36,187 bases of DNA from an uncultured Algibacter sp. (GCA_937936645.1 CALHCQ010000145.1:1-36187); one strand, 5' to 3'. Counted from the first letter of the stretch, positions 1 through 9,108 are shown. Numbers and translations are program-made. Notes: generated from the letters alone by a model not told the origin.

Positions 1-40
1 TTAAGTTTTACATTGAATCAAGTCTTTTTTTAAACAAAAA

Positions 41-66
41 AAGCTTCAAATATAAATTTGAAGCTT
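41..66 (-). terminator. Rho-independent terminator downstream of first tRNA-Asp
   Basis: Perfect 11-bp stem AAGCTTCAAAT/ATTTGAAGCTT with ATAA loop; + strand A-run to the left gives a U-tract in the minus-strand transcript. Confidence 0.8.
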
Positions 67-79
67 TTAGCAATATTTG

Positions 80-153
80 CGGTCTGGACGGGACTCGAAC
101 CCGCGACCTTCGCCGTGACAGGGCGACATTCTAACCAACTGAACTACCAGACC
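80..153 (-). tRNA. tRNA-Asp(GTC), copy 1
   Basis: Reverse complement GGTCTGGTAGTTCAGTTGGTTAGAATGTCGCCCTGTCACGGCGAAGGTCGCGGGTTCGAGTCCCGTCCAGACCG folds as a cloverleaf; anticodon loop CTGTCAC; CCA not encoded. Confidence 0.95.
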
Positions 154-171
154 GTTGCGTTATTGCGTGTG

Positions 172-202
172 CAAAGATACACGTATTTATTACTTATACA
201 AA
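172..202 (-). promoter_or_regulatory. Bacteroidota-type promoter of tRNA-Asp copy 1
   Basis: On the minus strand TTTG-N19-TATCTTTG, matching TTTG / TAnnTTTG, just upstream of the tRNA. Confidence 0.75.
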
Positions 203-322
203 CTTTATTTGCAAATCATTTAAAGAACTTTAAGCTTGTTATCTCAACAAACTACTAACCAACCTTTTAAAAAATAAAACTTTTATAAAAAAATTAGAAA
301 CCTTTATAAAATAAAAAAGCAT

Positions 323-363
323 CCCAATTTTCTTTACAGAAAAAAGGAAAGCTTCTCATTGGG
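323..363 (-). terminator. Possible terminator-like hairpin between the two tRNA genes
   Basis: CCCAAT...ATTGGG outer stem with inner TTTTCT/AGAAAA stem; A-run on the left. Confidence 0.35.
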
Positions 364-449
364 TTACGCGCTAAACAATTTTAGCTACACTACCATATTT
401 TGATAGACTACTACACCTATCAAAACAACACAACTACGTTTTATTGCAA

Positions 450-477
450 AAAAAAAGCTCTAATTTCTCAGAGCTTT
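450..477 (-). terminator. Rho-independent terminator downstream of second tRNA-Asp
   Basis: AAAGCTCT...AGAGCTTT stem with U-tract in minus orientation. Confidence 0.7.
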
Positions 478-487
478 AGCAATATTG

Positions 488-561
488 CGGTCTGGACGGG
501 ACTCGAACCCGCGACCTTCGCCGTGACAGGGCGACATTCTAACCAACTGAACTACCAGACC
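488..561 (-). tRNA. tRNA-Asp(GTC), copy 2
   Basis: Sequence identical to copy 1; anticodon GTC. Confidence 0.95.
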
Positions 562-579
562 GTTGCGTTATTGCGTGTG

Positions 580-610
580 CAAAGATACACGTATTTATTA
601 CTTATACAAA
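580..610 (-). promoter_or_regulatory. Bacteroidota-type promoter of tRNA-Asp copy 2
   Basis: TTTG-N19-TATCTTTG on minus strand, identical to copy 1. Confidence 0.75.
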
Positions 611-625
611 CTTTTTTATATCTTT

Positions 626-1555
626 TTAAACAAATTTTCTTCGTTCCAAAATATAGGTTGTTAGTATCTTATTAAAATCCTTGTTAACGTCTGCCTCTAC
701 ATAGTTTATTTTGTACTGCGCACATTTAAGTTTTATTTGATTGAAATAATTTTTTACAGCCGCTGTGTAATTCGTTTTCACCGTATCTGCATATAAATTT
801 ATATGTGCTCCCGTCTCAATATCTATAAATTGTTTTGGCGTATTGCTAAAATCGAAAGCAAGCTCTTTTGCCGCATCAAAAACATGAAATAGCACAACTT
901 CATGTTTATTGTGCTTTAAATGCCTTAGTGCCTCAAATAATTTCTCTTGACTTGTCGTTGTTTGAAACATATCTGTAAATAAAAACACCATGGAACGCCT
1001 GTGTATTTTTTCGGCTATTTGATGCAAATAAGTATACGTATTTGTTGTTTTATTTACTGGCTTAGTTTTTATAGTATTAGATAAAGCATTTAACAACATA
1101 TGATGATGTCTATCACTCCCCTTTTCTGGAGCATAAAAATCGTACGTATTACTATATAGGCTTAACCCTACAGCATCTCTTTGTTTTTTTAACAAATTCA
1201 TTAAAGCCGCAGCCGATAAAGCTGAAAAAGAAATTTTATTTAAAGCATCAATGCGTGGTTCTTTTAGCTCTGGGTAATACATAGAGCTACTGGCATCTAT
1301 TATAATATGGCACCTTAAGTTTGTTTCATCATCAAAACGTTTTGTGTAGAGCTTATCTGTTTTAGCAAACAACTTCCAATCTATGTGCCTAGTACTTTCG
1401 CCTTGATTGTATATTTTATGCTCTGCAAATTCTGCCGAAAAACCGTGAAACGGACTTTTATGCATACCAGATATAAAACCTTCTACAACTTGTTTTGCTA
1501 ATAGCTCTAAATTTTTAAACCCTTCGGTTTTATTTAATTCATCTTGTAAGTTCAT
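626..1555 (-). CDS. DUF58 domain-containing protein (vWA-like)
   Basis: 309 aa; motifs QGESTRHIDWKLFAKTDKLYTKRFDDETNLRCHIIIDASSSM typical of DUF58. Confidence 0.88.
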   Translation of the reverse strand: MNLQDELNKTEGFKNLELLAKQVVEGFISGMHKSPFHGFSAEFAEHKIYNQGESTRHIDWKLFAKTDKLYTKRFDDETNLRCHIIIDASSSMYYPELKEPRIDALNKISFSALSAAALMNLLKKQRDAVGLSLYSNTYDFYAPEKGSDRHHHMLLNALSNTIKTKPVNKTTNTYTYLHQIAEKIHRRSMVFLFTDMFQTTTSQEKLFEALRHLKHNKHEVVLFHVFDAAKELAFDFSNTPKQFIDIETGAHINLYADTVKTNYTAAVKNYFNQIKLKCAQYKINYVEADVNKDFNKILTTYILERRKFV

Positions 1556-1614
1556 ATGGTTTTACTAAAACAGTTAAAAAGCAGTAGTTAACATGTAACC
1601 ACTGCTTTTATTAT

Positions 1615-2160
1615 TTATTGTATTGTTGCATCTACTATTCCGTAAGCAACAGACTCTTCTGCCCCCATCCAATGGTCACGGTTAAAATCTTTCATTATTT
1701 TTTCTACGGTTTGCCCACAGTTTTCTGCTAATATTTCGGCACTTAATGTTCTTGTTTTAACAATTTCTTGAGCCGTTATCTGTATGTCGCTTGCTTGCCC
1801 TCTTGCACCACCGCTTGGTTGATGTATCATTACTCTAGCGTGAGGCTGAATAAAACGTTTTCCTTTAGCTCCTGCCGATAAAATAATAGACCCCATAGAG
1901 GCAGCAAACCCTGTGCATATTGTAGACACATCGCTTTTTAAAGATTTTATACAATCGTACATCGCAAAACCTGATGTTACATAGCCACCCGGACTATTTA
2001 TATACAGGTGAATATCTTTAGTCTCTACACTGTCTAAATACATTAATCGGTCTATAACGTGCTTTGCAGAGTGGTCGTCTACTTGCCCCCACAAAAACAC
2101 TTTACGCTCGGTTAATAATTTATTATCTATAATATCTTGTACTTTTTTATTTTCGCTCAT
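1615..2160 (-). CDS. clpP: ATP-dependent Clp protease proteolytic subunit-family serine protease
   Basis: 181 aa; YINSPGG, GFAASMGS (Ser), MIHQPSGGARGQASDI (His), DFNRDHWMGAEESVAYGIVD (Asp). Confidence 0.9.
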   Translation of the reverse strand: MSENKKVQDIIDNKLLTERKVFLWGQVDDHSAKHVIDRLMYLDSVETKDIHLYINSPGGYVTSGFAMYDCIKSLKSDVSTICTGFAASMGSIILSAGAKGKRFIQPHARVMIHQPSGGARGQASDIQITAQEIVKTRTLSAEILAENCGQTVEKIMKDFNRDHWMGAEESVAYGIVDATIQ

Positions 2161-2188
2161 AATTTTTTATAATTTCATCTAAAATAAA

Positions 2189-2216
2189 AAAAGGTTTACC
2201 ATTACGGCAAACCTTT
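2189..2216 (-). terminator. Terminator downstream of trxA
   Basis: AAAGGTTT...AAACCTTT stem with A-run on the left (U-tract on minus transcript). Confidence 0.65.
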
Positions 2217-2240
2217 TCATTTTTTATTTACTAATGGTTT

Positions 2241-2558
2241 TTACAAAAGACCATCTATAGCGTCTGTGTATGCGTTTTTTGGTGCAACACCAACTTGTCT
2301 ACCTACAACTTCTCCGTTTTGAAATACTAATACTGTTGGAATATTACGTACACCGTATTTTGCAGCAAATTCTTGATTTGCATCTACGTCTACTTTACCA
2401 ACAATAGCTTTACCATTATACTCGTCACTAATTTGCTCGATAATTGGTCCAACCATTCTACATGGTCCACACCAAGCTGCCCAAAAGTCAACTAATACAG
2501 GTTTATCACTTTTTAATACTGTTTCTTCAAATGTTGCATCTGTTATCTCTAATGCCAT
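2241..2558 (-). CDS. trxA: Thioredoxin
   Basis: 105 aa; VDFWAAWCGPCRMVGPIIEQ, active site WCGPC, NIPTVLVF. Confidence 0.95.
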   Translation of the reverse strand: MALEITDATFEETVLKSDKPVLVDFWAAWCGPCRMVGPIIEQISDEYNGKAIVGKVDVDANQEFAAKYGVRNIPTVLVFQNGEVVGRQVGVAPKNAYTDAIDGLL

Positions 2559-2600
2559 AATATTTGTGTTTTAATAAATTTTTAAATTCTATTTAGGATA

Positions 2601-2608
2601 CAAAATTA
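2601..2608 (-). promoter_or_regulatory. Putative -7 box of trxA (TAATTTTG)
   Basis: Matches TAnnTTTG about 43 nt upstream of the trxA start; -33 TTTG not clear. Confidence 0.4.
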
Positions 2609-2807
2609 GTCAAAAAAAAAGCGAAAGCTTACAAGCTTACATCTTGTTTTTTTGCATCCATACTTGTCAACATTTCCTTTTAAAGAAAAAAAACAACCTT
2701 AAATACATGATAATAAGCACATATAGATGTGTTTACTCTAACTTTAAAATAAATGTAATATTTATTTCTTCAATTTAATAAAAATGTTTTAAAAATACAC
2801 CTAACTA

Positions 2808-5800
2808 TTAATTTATCTTGTATAAAATATTCGTACTATCAAGCTCATTTAATAATTCTTGAGATACTTGTACTTTTTGCCTTCTACTCGCCATTTGCAG
2901 TTTTATTCTTTCTTTAACATCGTAAACTATAAAATTTAACATGTGATTACCTGGATGCATTTCGAGTAAACCTTTAAGATTAGAAACTGTTTTTTCTTCT
3001 AACTCTTTTAAATTTATATTGATTGTTAGTTTTTTTGTATAATGTTCTAAAACGTCATGCAGTAATTGAAACCCATTAAATTGCAATCTTGGGTCGCTTT
3101 TTTTACCTGTGTCTTTATTTACCCAACCATCACGAATAAAACTTTTTACATAAACAAAATTATTTTGCATTAAAAAGTGCCTGTATTTTAAATACTCTTC
3201 TCCAAAAATTCTAAATTCGTAAGAATCTGTATAATCTTCTATAGTAAACATAGCCCAACCTTTGCCCTGTTTACTTACCCTGTGTTGTACGCCTGTAACA
3301 ACACCTCCAAAGGTAATTTCTCTATTTACATATGGAGTCATGTCGTGAAAAAATGCAATAGTACCACTGCAAAATGTTTTCATTTCAACTCTAAAATCAT
3401 CTAATGGATGGCCTGATATATAAACACCAACAACTTCTCGTTCTTGTGCTAGTTTTTCCATAGTACCCCAAGATTCGCATGGCGGTACTTCGGGTTCAGG
3501 TATTTGCACATCGCTTGATGCCCCAAAAAGACTAACTTGTGCCGAGTTTTCGTTTTCTTTAAAACGCTGCGCATATTTTATGACCTTTTCTAAAAATGTA
3601 ATTTCGTCGCCTTCTTTATGAAAATATTGAGCTCTATGCGTATCACTAAAACAGTCGAAACCTCCTGCTAAGGCTAAATTTTCTAAAGCTCTTTTATTGG
3701 CTGCTCGTAAATCGATACGCTTAGCAAAATCGAAAACAGATTTGTAATGGCCATCTTTTTCACGATGTTCTACAATGGTTATTACAGCGCCATGACCAAC
3801 ACCTTTTATAGCACCCATACCAAAACGCACAGCATTGTCTTTATTTACAGAAAACTTGTAATACGACTCGTTAATGTCTGGCCCCAAAACAGGCAACTTC
3901 ATTCGCTTACACTCTTCCATAAAAAAAGTAACCTGCTTAATATCGTTCATATTATTAGACAAAACAGCGGCCATATATTCTGCTGGATAATGCGCTTTTA
4001 AATATGCTGTTTGGTATGCAATCCATGCGTAACATGTAGAGTGCGATTTATTAAAGGCATAACTTGCAAAAGCTTCCCAGTCTTTCCAAATTTTTTCGAG
4101 TTTCTTGGCATCATGTCCATTACCACTTGCCTGCTCTATAAATTTAGGTTTCATTTTGTCTAGTACAGCAATTTGTTTTTTACCCATGGCTTTACGCAGT
4201 ACATCGGCTTCACCTTTTGTAAAACCTGCCAACTTTTGAGACAGCAACATTACTTGCTCTTGGTAAACAGTAATACCATAGGTTTCTTTTAAATACTCCT
4301 CCATGGCAGGAAGGTCGTATTCTATATCTTCGTCACCATGTTTTCTACGAACAAAACTAGGTATGTACTCCATAGGGCCTGGACGATACAAGGCATTCAT
4401 GGCTATAAGATCATCAAAAACGGTTGGTTTTAAATCACGCAAGTGCTTTTGCATACCTGGAGATTCGTATTGAAATACACCGACTGTTTCGCCACGCTGA
4501 AAGAGCGCATAGGTTTCCTCATCATCTAAAGGAAAACTTTCTGGATCTAGTAAAATATCGTGTTTTGCTTTTACTATTTTAACGGTGTCTTTAATTAAGG
4601 TTAACGTTTTTAATCCTAAAAAATCCATTTTTAACAACCCGGCATCCTCTACAACAGAGTTATCGAATTGTGTAACGTATAAATCGGAATCTTTTGCAAC
4701 AGATACGGGTACAAATTTTGTAATATCGTCTGGGGTAATAATGACACCACAGGCATGTATCCCTGTATTTCTTACAGAGCCCTCTAAAGACCTAGCTAAA
4801 TTTAAGGTCTCGGCCTGTAAATCAGATCCATCTGCTATATTTAATAATTCGTTTATTTTTTCTAGCTCTTCAGATCTAAATTTTGATGCCAGTTCTTTTT
4901 CGCTTAAACCAAAAATCTTTTTAAGCTTAGACATGTTTGGTATAAGCTTGGCAATTCTATCGGCATCGAATAAGGGTAAGTCTAGCACACGTGCGGTATC
5001 TCTAATAGAAGACTTTGCAGCCATTGTACCATAGGTAATTATTTGAGCTACTTGATTGGACCCGTATTTTTCTATAACATAATCCATAACACGGCTTCGA
5101 CCTTCATCATCAAAATCAATGTCGATATCGGGCATACTTACACGATCTGGATTTAAGAAACGCTCGAAAAGTAGGTTATACTTCATCGGGTCTATATTGG
5201 TAATCCACAAACAATATGCTGCCACAGATCCTGCTGCCGACCCACGCCCTGGCCCAACCGATACATCCATGTTTCTGGCCTCTCTAATAAAATCTTCTAC
5301 AATTAAAAAGTAACCAGGATATCCTGTTTTTTCTATAACATCAAGCTCAAAATCTAAACGCTCTATTACCTCATCGGATAACGGATCGCCGTAACGCTTC
5401 TTTGCACCCTCGTAAACCAAATGTTTTAAAAAAGCGTTCTCGCCACGCTTACCGCCATCTATTTTATCTTCTTCATGTACAAAACGCTCAGGAATATCGA
5501 AGGCTGGTAATAGTACATCTCTTGCAAGTTGGTAAGCTTCTACTTTACCAATAATCTCTTCGACATTAATTATCGCTTCGGGAATGTCGCTAAAAGCGCT
5601 TTTCATCTCTGCAGAAGACTTAAAATAATAATCTTGGTTAGGTAAACCGTAACGATACCCCCTACCTCTACCTATGGGCGTACCTTGCTTTTCACCCTCT
5701 TTTACACATAATAAAATATCGTGCGCATTAGCATCGCCTTGTTTGGCGTAATATGTATTATTGGTTGCGACCAACTTAACCTGGTGTTTTTTTGCTAAGT

Positions 5801-7196
5801 TTATTAGTGTTGGGTTTACCCTGTTTTCGTCTTCTTGATTATGACGCATTAATTCGACATAAAGATCGTCGCCAAAGGCATCTTTCCACCAAAGCAAAGC
5901 TTCTTCGGCTTGTTTTTCTCCTATATTTAAAACTTTACTAGGTACTTCTCCGTAAAGGTTTCCTGTTAAAACTATAAGATCTTCTTTATATTCTAGTATT
6001 AACTTTTTATCTATTCTTGGTACGTAATAAAACCCGTTAACATAAGCATGAGACGATAGTTTGGCTAAATTATGATAGCCATTTTTATTCTTAGCTATTA
6101 TAACTATTTGATAGCCGTTGTCTTTTCTAGTTTTGTCTAAATGGTCTTCGCAAACAAAAAACTCGCAACCTATAATGGGTTTTATTTCTTTAGCTTGTGT
6201 TGTTTCTCCTTTTTCTTTAGCTTCTTCTATTTTAGCTTTAACAGATTTATTATGCTTATTTACTGCATTTACAAAATGAAATGCCCCCATCATGTTGGCA
6301 TGATCTGTTAATGCAACGGCTGGCATGTTATTGGATGCAGCCACAGCAACCAGATCGGACACACTCATGGTAGATTGCAATACCGAAAATTGTGAATGGT
6401 TGTGTAAATGTGCAAAATCGACCTGAGCTAAAGCAGTTTCGTTTTCTTTTATAACATCGCTAGAAACACTTTGATTCTGAGATTTTTGTAATCTAGCATT
6501 AATTTTAGCACTTTCCTTTTTTAGGTTAATATGCTTTAAACCAATAAGCGCTATAGGCTGCGGGTTAGCTTCTGTAAATTGTTCAAAATAACTTTCGTCT
6601 ACATCTAGCTGCTCTTTAGTATACTGGCCTAAACGCAACAGCTCGAAAAAACATCGTGTGGTTGCCTCTACATCGGCAGTAGCATTATGGGCTTCGGCGA
6701 AACCGGTTCCAAATAAATGTGCATGTAACTCAGACAGCGTAGGTAGTTTAAATTTACCGTATCTACCCCCTGCTATTTTACACAAATTTGCAGTATGCTC
6801 TGTACAGGTGTCCAATACAGGAAGCTCTTGTAGTTTATTATCTAAACTCGCACGAACAAACTCGGCACCCATAATGTTTAAATCGAACTTTACATTTTGA
6901 CCAACTACAAATTTAGTTTTACTTAAAGCAATATTAAACTTCTCTAAAACGTCTTGTAAATTTGCGCCTTGCTCATCGGCCAATTCTGTAGATATACCGT
7001 GAATTTTTTCTGCATCGTAAGGTATATTAAAACCTTCTGGTTTTACCAAATAATCTTGACTTTCAATACAATTACCCATAGCATCGTGTAATTGCCATGC
7101 TATTTGAATACATCTTGGCCAATTATCTGTGTCTGTAATAGGCGCATCCCAGCGTTTAGGCAAACCTGTAGTTTCTGTATCGAATATTAAGTACAT
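2808..7196 (-). CDS. dnaE: DNA polymerase III alpha subunit (DnaE type) with N-terminal DEDDh exonuclease domain and PHP domain
   Basis: 1462 aa; N-term DTETTGLP / NVKFDLN / HNATADVEA (DEDDh); PHP HLHNHSQFSVL, LTDHANM; polymerase GPGRGSAAGSVAAYCLWITNIDP, MPDIDIDFDD; C-terminal OB-like segment ITFGGVVTGVQHR. Confidence 0.95.
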   Translation of the reverse strand: MYLIFDTETTGLPKRWDAPITDTDNWPRCIQIAWQLHDAMGNCIESQDYLVKPEGFNIPYDAEKIHGISTELADEQGANLQDVLEKFNIALSKTKFVVGQNVKFDLNIMGAEFVRASLDNKLQELPVLDTCTEHTANLCKIAGGRYGKFKLPTLSELHAHLFGTGFAEAHNATADVEATTRCFFELLRLGQYTKEQLDVDESYFEQFTEANPQPIALIGLKHINLKKESAKINARLQKSQNQSVSSDVIKENETALAQVDFAHLHNHSQFSVLQSTMSVSDLVAVAASNNMPAVALTDHANMMGAFHFVNAVNKHNKSVKAKIEEAKEKGETTQAKEIKPIIGCEFFVCEDHLDKTRKDNGYQIVIIAKNKNGYHNLAKLSSHAYVNGFYYVPRIDKKLILEYKEDLIVLTGNLYGEVPSKVLNIGEKQAEEALLWWKDAFGDDLYVELMRHNQEDENRVNPTLINLAKKHQVKLVATNNTYYAKQGDANAHDILLCVKEGEKQGTPIGRGRGYRYGLPNQDYYFKSSAEMKSAFSDIPEAIINVEEIIGKVEAYQLARDVLLPAFDIPERFVHEEDKIDGGKRGENAFLKHLVYEGAKKRYGDPLSDEVIERLDFELDVIEKTGYPGYFLIVEDFIREARNMDVSVGPGRGSAAGSVAAYCLWITNIDPMKYNLLFERFLNPDRVSMPDIDIDFDDEGRSRVMDYVIEKYGSNQVAQIITYGTMAAKSSIRDTARVLDLPLFDADRIAKLIPNMSKLKKIFGLSEKELASKFRSEELEKINELLNIADGSDLQAETLNLARSLEGSVRNTGIHACGVIITPDDITKFVPVSVAKDSDLYVTQFDNSVVEDAGLLKMDFLGLKTLTLIKDTVKIVKAKHDILLDPESFPLDDEETYALFQRGETVGVFQYESPGMQKHLRDLKPTVFDDLIAMNALYRPGPMEYIPSFVRRKHGDEDIEYDLPAMEEYLKETYGITVYQEQVMLLSQKLAGFTKGEADVLRKAMGKKQIAVLDKMKPKFIEQASGNGHDAKKLEKIWKDWEAFASYAFNKSHSTCYAWIAYQTAYLKAHYPAEYMAAVLSNNMNDIKQVTFFMEECKRMKLPVLGPDINESYYKFSVNKDNAVRFGMGAIKGVGHGAVITIVEHREKDGHYKSVFDFAKRIDLRAANKRALENLALAGGFDCFSDTHRAQYFHKEGDEITFLEKVIKYAQRFKENENSAQVSLFGASSDVQIPEPEVPPCESWGTMEKLAQEREVVGVYISGHPLDDFRVEMKTFCSGTIAFFHDMTPYVNREITFGGVVTGVQHRVSKQGKGWAMFTIEDYTDSYEFRIFGEEYLKYRHFLMQNNFVYVKSFIRDGWVNKDTGKKSDPRLQFNGFQLLHDVLEHYTKKLTININLKELEEKTVSNLKGLLEMHPGNHMLNFIVYDVKERIKLQMASRRQKVQVSQELLNELDSTNILYKIN

Positions 7197-7367
7197 TTTT
7201 AAACTTTAAGTAATTGTTATTTAACCTTTTAAAAAAGAGAGAAGGCGTTTATAAAAATACATAGAAAATGTTTTTTTATGAAATGAAGTTATGAACATTT
7301 ACAAAACAGGACTTAGCAGGACTATTTTACTTATTATTTTAATACCTTTAATGACAAAAATCGAAAA

Positions 7368-8432
7368 ATGAAATTACAACTTATAAGCCTTCTAACTATT
7401 TTTAGCTTACAAAATGCCATTGCACAAACAAAAACACTTTATATAGGCAGCTATACTAAAGGTGATAGCGAGGGCATTTACAAAGTAGACTTTAATACCA
7501 AAACGGGCGCTTTTAGCAACAAGTCACTTGTAGCTAAAATTGAAAACTCATCTTTTATAGCTTTATCTAAAAACAAAAAACACCTTTATGCTGCCGCTCG
7601 CGAAAAAGAGCATAATGTTTCTGCTTTTAAAGTAAAGAAAGACGGGTCGTTAGATTTTTTAAATAAACTAACTAGCAATGGCCGTGGCCCATGCCATGTA
7701 ACTATTAACAAAAAAGGCGATCGTGTCGTTGTGTCTAACTATGGTGGTGGTACCGTTGCTATTTACAGCACAGAAAAAGATGGAAAATTAAAAGAGACCG
7801 ATCAAGTTTTTAACCATAATATAAAGGGACAAAAATCTCACGTGCATTCTGCTCAATTTTTTAAAAATGATTTATTTGTTGCAGATCTTGGTCGGAATGC
7901 CATTTACAACTACAATTTAAACAACAACAATAAATACGAACTTAAATTTAATACCTTGGTTAAAACAACGGGCAATCCTGGACCAAGACATTTTAAATTA
8001 ACAAAAAATGGTAAGTATGTCTACGTTATAAACGAATACGCAGGATCTATTACATCCATAAAAAAAACAAAAAACGGCTTTACACAAATAGATTACGATA
8101 GTACTTTACGTAAGGATTTTAAAGGTAAAAATACCTGTGCAGACATACACATATCGAAAGACGAACGTTTTATATACGGGTCTAATAGAGGCGAAAACAC
8201 TATTGCAGTATTTAAACGAAATACCAAAGATGGTACCATAGAAAAAATACAAAACATATCTACACATGGTATTTGGCCAAGAAATTTTACATTAGACCCC
8301 ACAGGTCGTTTTTTACTAGTTGCTAATCAAAAAAGCAACAATATTTCGCTGTATCGTATTAACAAAAATACAGGAAAACTCACCTATTTAAATAGCACAG
8401 CCATGGCGTCGCCAACATGTTTAATATTTTAA
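7368..8432 (+). CDS. Secreted lactonase-family beta-propeller protein (6-phosphogluconolactonase-like)
   Basis: 354 aa; signal peptide MKLQLISLLTIFSLQNAIAQ; NGRGPCHVTINKKGDRVVVSNYGGGTVAIY, GNPGPRHF, GIWPRNFTLDPTGRFLLVANQKSNNI. Confidence 0.88.
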   Translation: MKLQLISLLTIFSLQNAIAQTKTLYIGSYTKGDSEGIYKVDFNTKTGAFSNKSLVAKIENSSFIALSKNKKHLYAAAREKEHNVSAFKVKKDGSLDFLNKLTSNGRGPCHVTINKKGDRVVVSNYGGGTVAIYSTEKDGKLKETDQVFNHNIKGQKSHVHSAQFFKNDLFVADLGRNAIYNYNLNNNNKYELKFNTLVKTTGNPGPRHFKLTKNGKYVYVINEYAGSITSIKKTKNGFTQIDYDSTLRKDFKGKNTCADIHISKDERFIYGSNRGENTIAVFKRNTKDGTIEKIQNISTHGIWPRNFTLDPTGRFLLVANQKSNNISLYRINKNTGKLTYLNSTAMASPTCLIF

Positions 8433-8499
8433 CACCTAACCCCCTAAAAACAAACCTATAACAAATAAAAAAAATACTATATTATAAATAAAAATATAG

Positions 8500-8507
8500 T
8501 ATCTTTG
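8500..8507 (+). promoter_or_regulatory. Putative -7 box upstream of rpsP (TATCTTTG)
   Basis: TATCTTTG matches TAnnTTTG; 47 nt before the rpsP ATG. Confidence 0.6.
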
Positions 8508-8524
8508 CACACTTATTAATAACA

Positions 8525-8540
8525 GAGGTCGAGAACCTCG
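8525..8540 (+). promoter_or_regulatory. Small hairpin in the rpsP 5' leader
   Basis: GAGGTcgagaACCTC (5-bp stem), with overlapping alternative CGAGaacCTCG stem. Confidence 0.35.
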
Positions 8541-8554
8541 CTTAATTAATTATT

Positions 8555-9055
8555 ATGCCAGTAAAAATTAGATTACAAAGACATGGTAAAAAGGGAAAAC
8601 CTTTTTACTGGATCGTAGCAGCAGATGCACGAGCAAAAAGAGACGGTAAATACCTAGAAAAATTAGGTGTTTATAACCCAAACACAAACCCTGCAACTGT
8701 AGAGTTAAATGTTGACGGTACTGTAACATGGTTACAAAACGGTGCACAACCTACAGATACAGCAAAAACGTTGTTATCTTACAAAGGGGCATTATTAAAA
8801 AATCACCTTGTAGGTGGTGTTAGAAAAGGTGCTTTAACAGAAGAGCAAGCAGAAGCTAAATTTAGCGCTTGGTTAGAAGAAAAAAGTGCTAAAATTCAAG
8901 CTAAAGCTGATGGCTTAACAGAAGCTCAAGCTAAAGTTAAAGCTGAAGCATTAGCAGCAGAAAAAGCAGTTAACGAAGCAAGAATCGCTGCAGCTCAACC
9001 TGTAGTAGAAGAAGCTCCTGCTGAAGAAGCAGCAGCATCTAACGAAGAAGAATAA
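8555..9055 (+). CDS. rpsP: 30S ribosomal protein bS16 with long Ala/Glu/Lys-rich C-terminal extension
   Basis: 166 aa; MPVKIRLQRHGKKGKPFYWIVAADARAKRDGKYLEKLGVYNP. Confidence 0.97.
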   Translation: MPVKIRLQRHGKKGKPFYWIVAADARAKRDGKYLEKLGVYNPNTNPATVELNVDGTVTWLQNGAQPTDTAKTLLSYKGALLKNHLVGGVRKGALTEEQAEAKFSAWLEEKSAKIQAKADGLTEAQAKVKAEALAAEKAVNEARIAAAQPVVEEAPAEEAAASNEEE

Positions 9056-9080
9056 AAAAACATTATTTTTTATACTTTTA

Positions 9081-9108
9081 AACTCCGATATTTATATCGG
9101 AGTTTTTT
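9081..9108 (+). terminator. Rho-independent terminator/attenuator between rpsP and rimM
   Basis: AACTCCGATA-ttta-TATCGGAGTT followed by TTTT. Confidence 0.85.

Larger units (their letters stand above)
69..206. repeat. Near-identical direct repeat, copy 1 (tRNA-Asp plus promoter)
   Basis: From agcaatatt through caaacttt matches 478-614 essentially base for base (one-nt indel at aatattt/aatatt). Confidence 0.9.
478..614. repeat. Near-identical direct repeat, copy 2 (tRNA-Asp plus promoter)
   Basis: See 69-206. Confidence 0.9.

Noticed and set aside
58-675. ORFs 58..258 and 400..675 (+ strand) sharing AVWTGLEPATFAVTGRHSNQLNYQTVALLRVQRYTYLLLIQT
   Set aside because: They are antisense readings through the two tRNA-Asp genes and their promoters; the shared peptide is explained by the tRNA duplication.
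3747-6900. Plus-strand ORFs inside dnaE (3747..4001, 4585..5034, 5119..5313, 6658..6900)
   Set aside because: Antisense to a confidently identified 1462-aa polymerase; no recognisable domain content.
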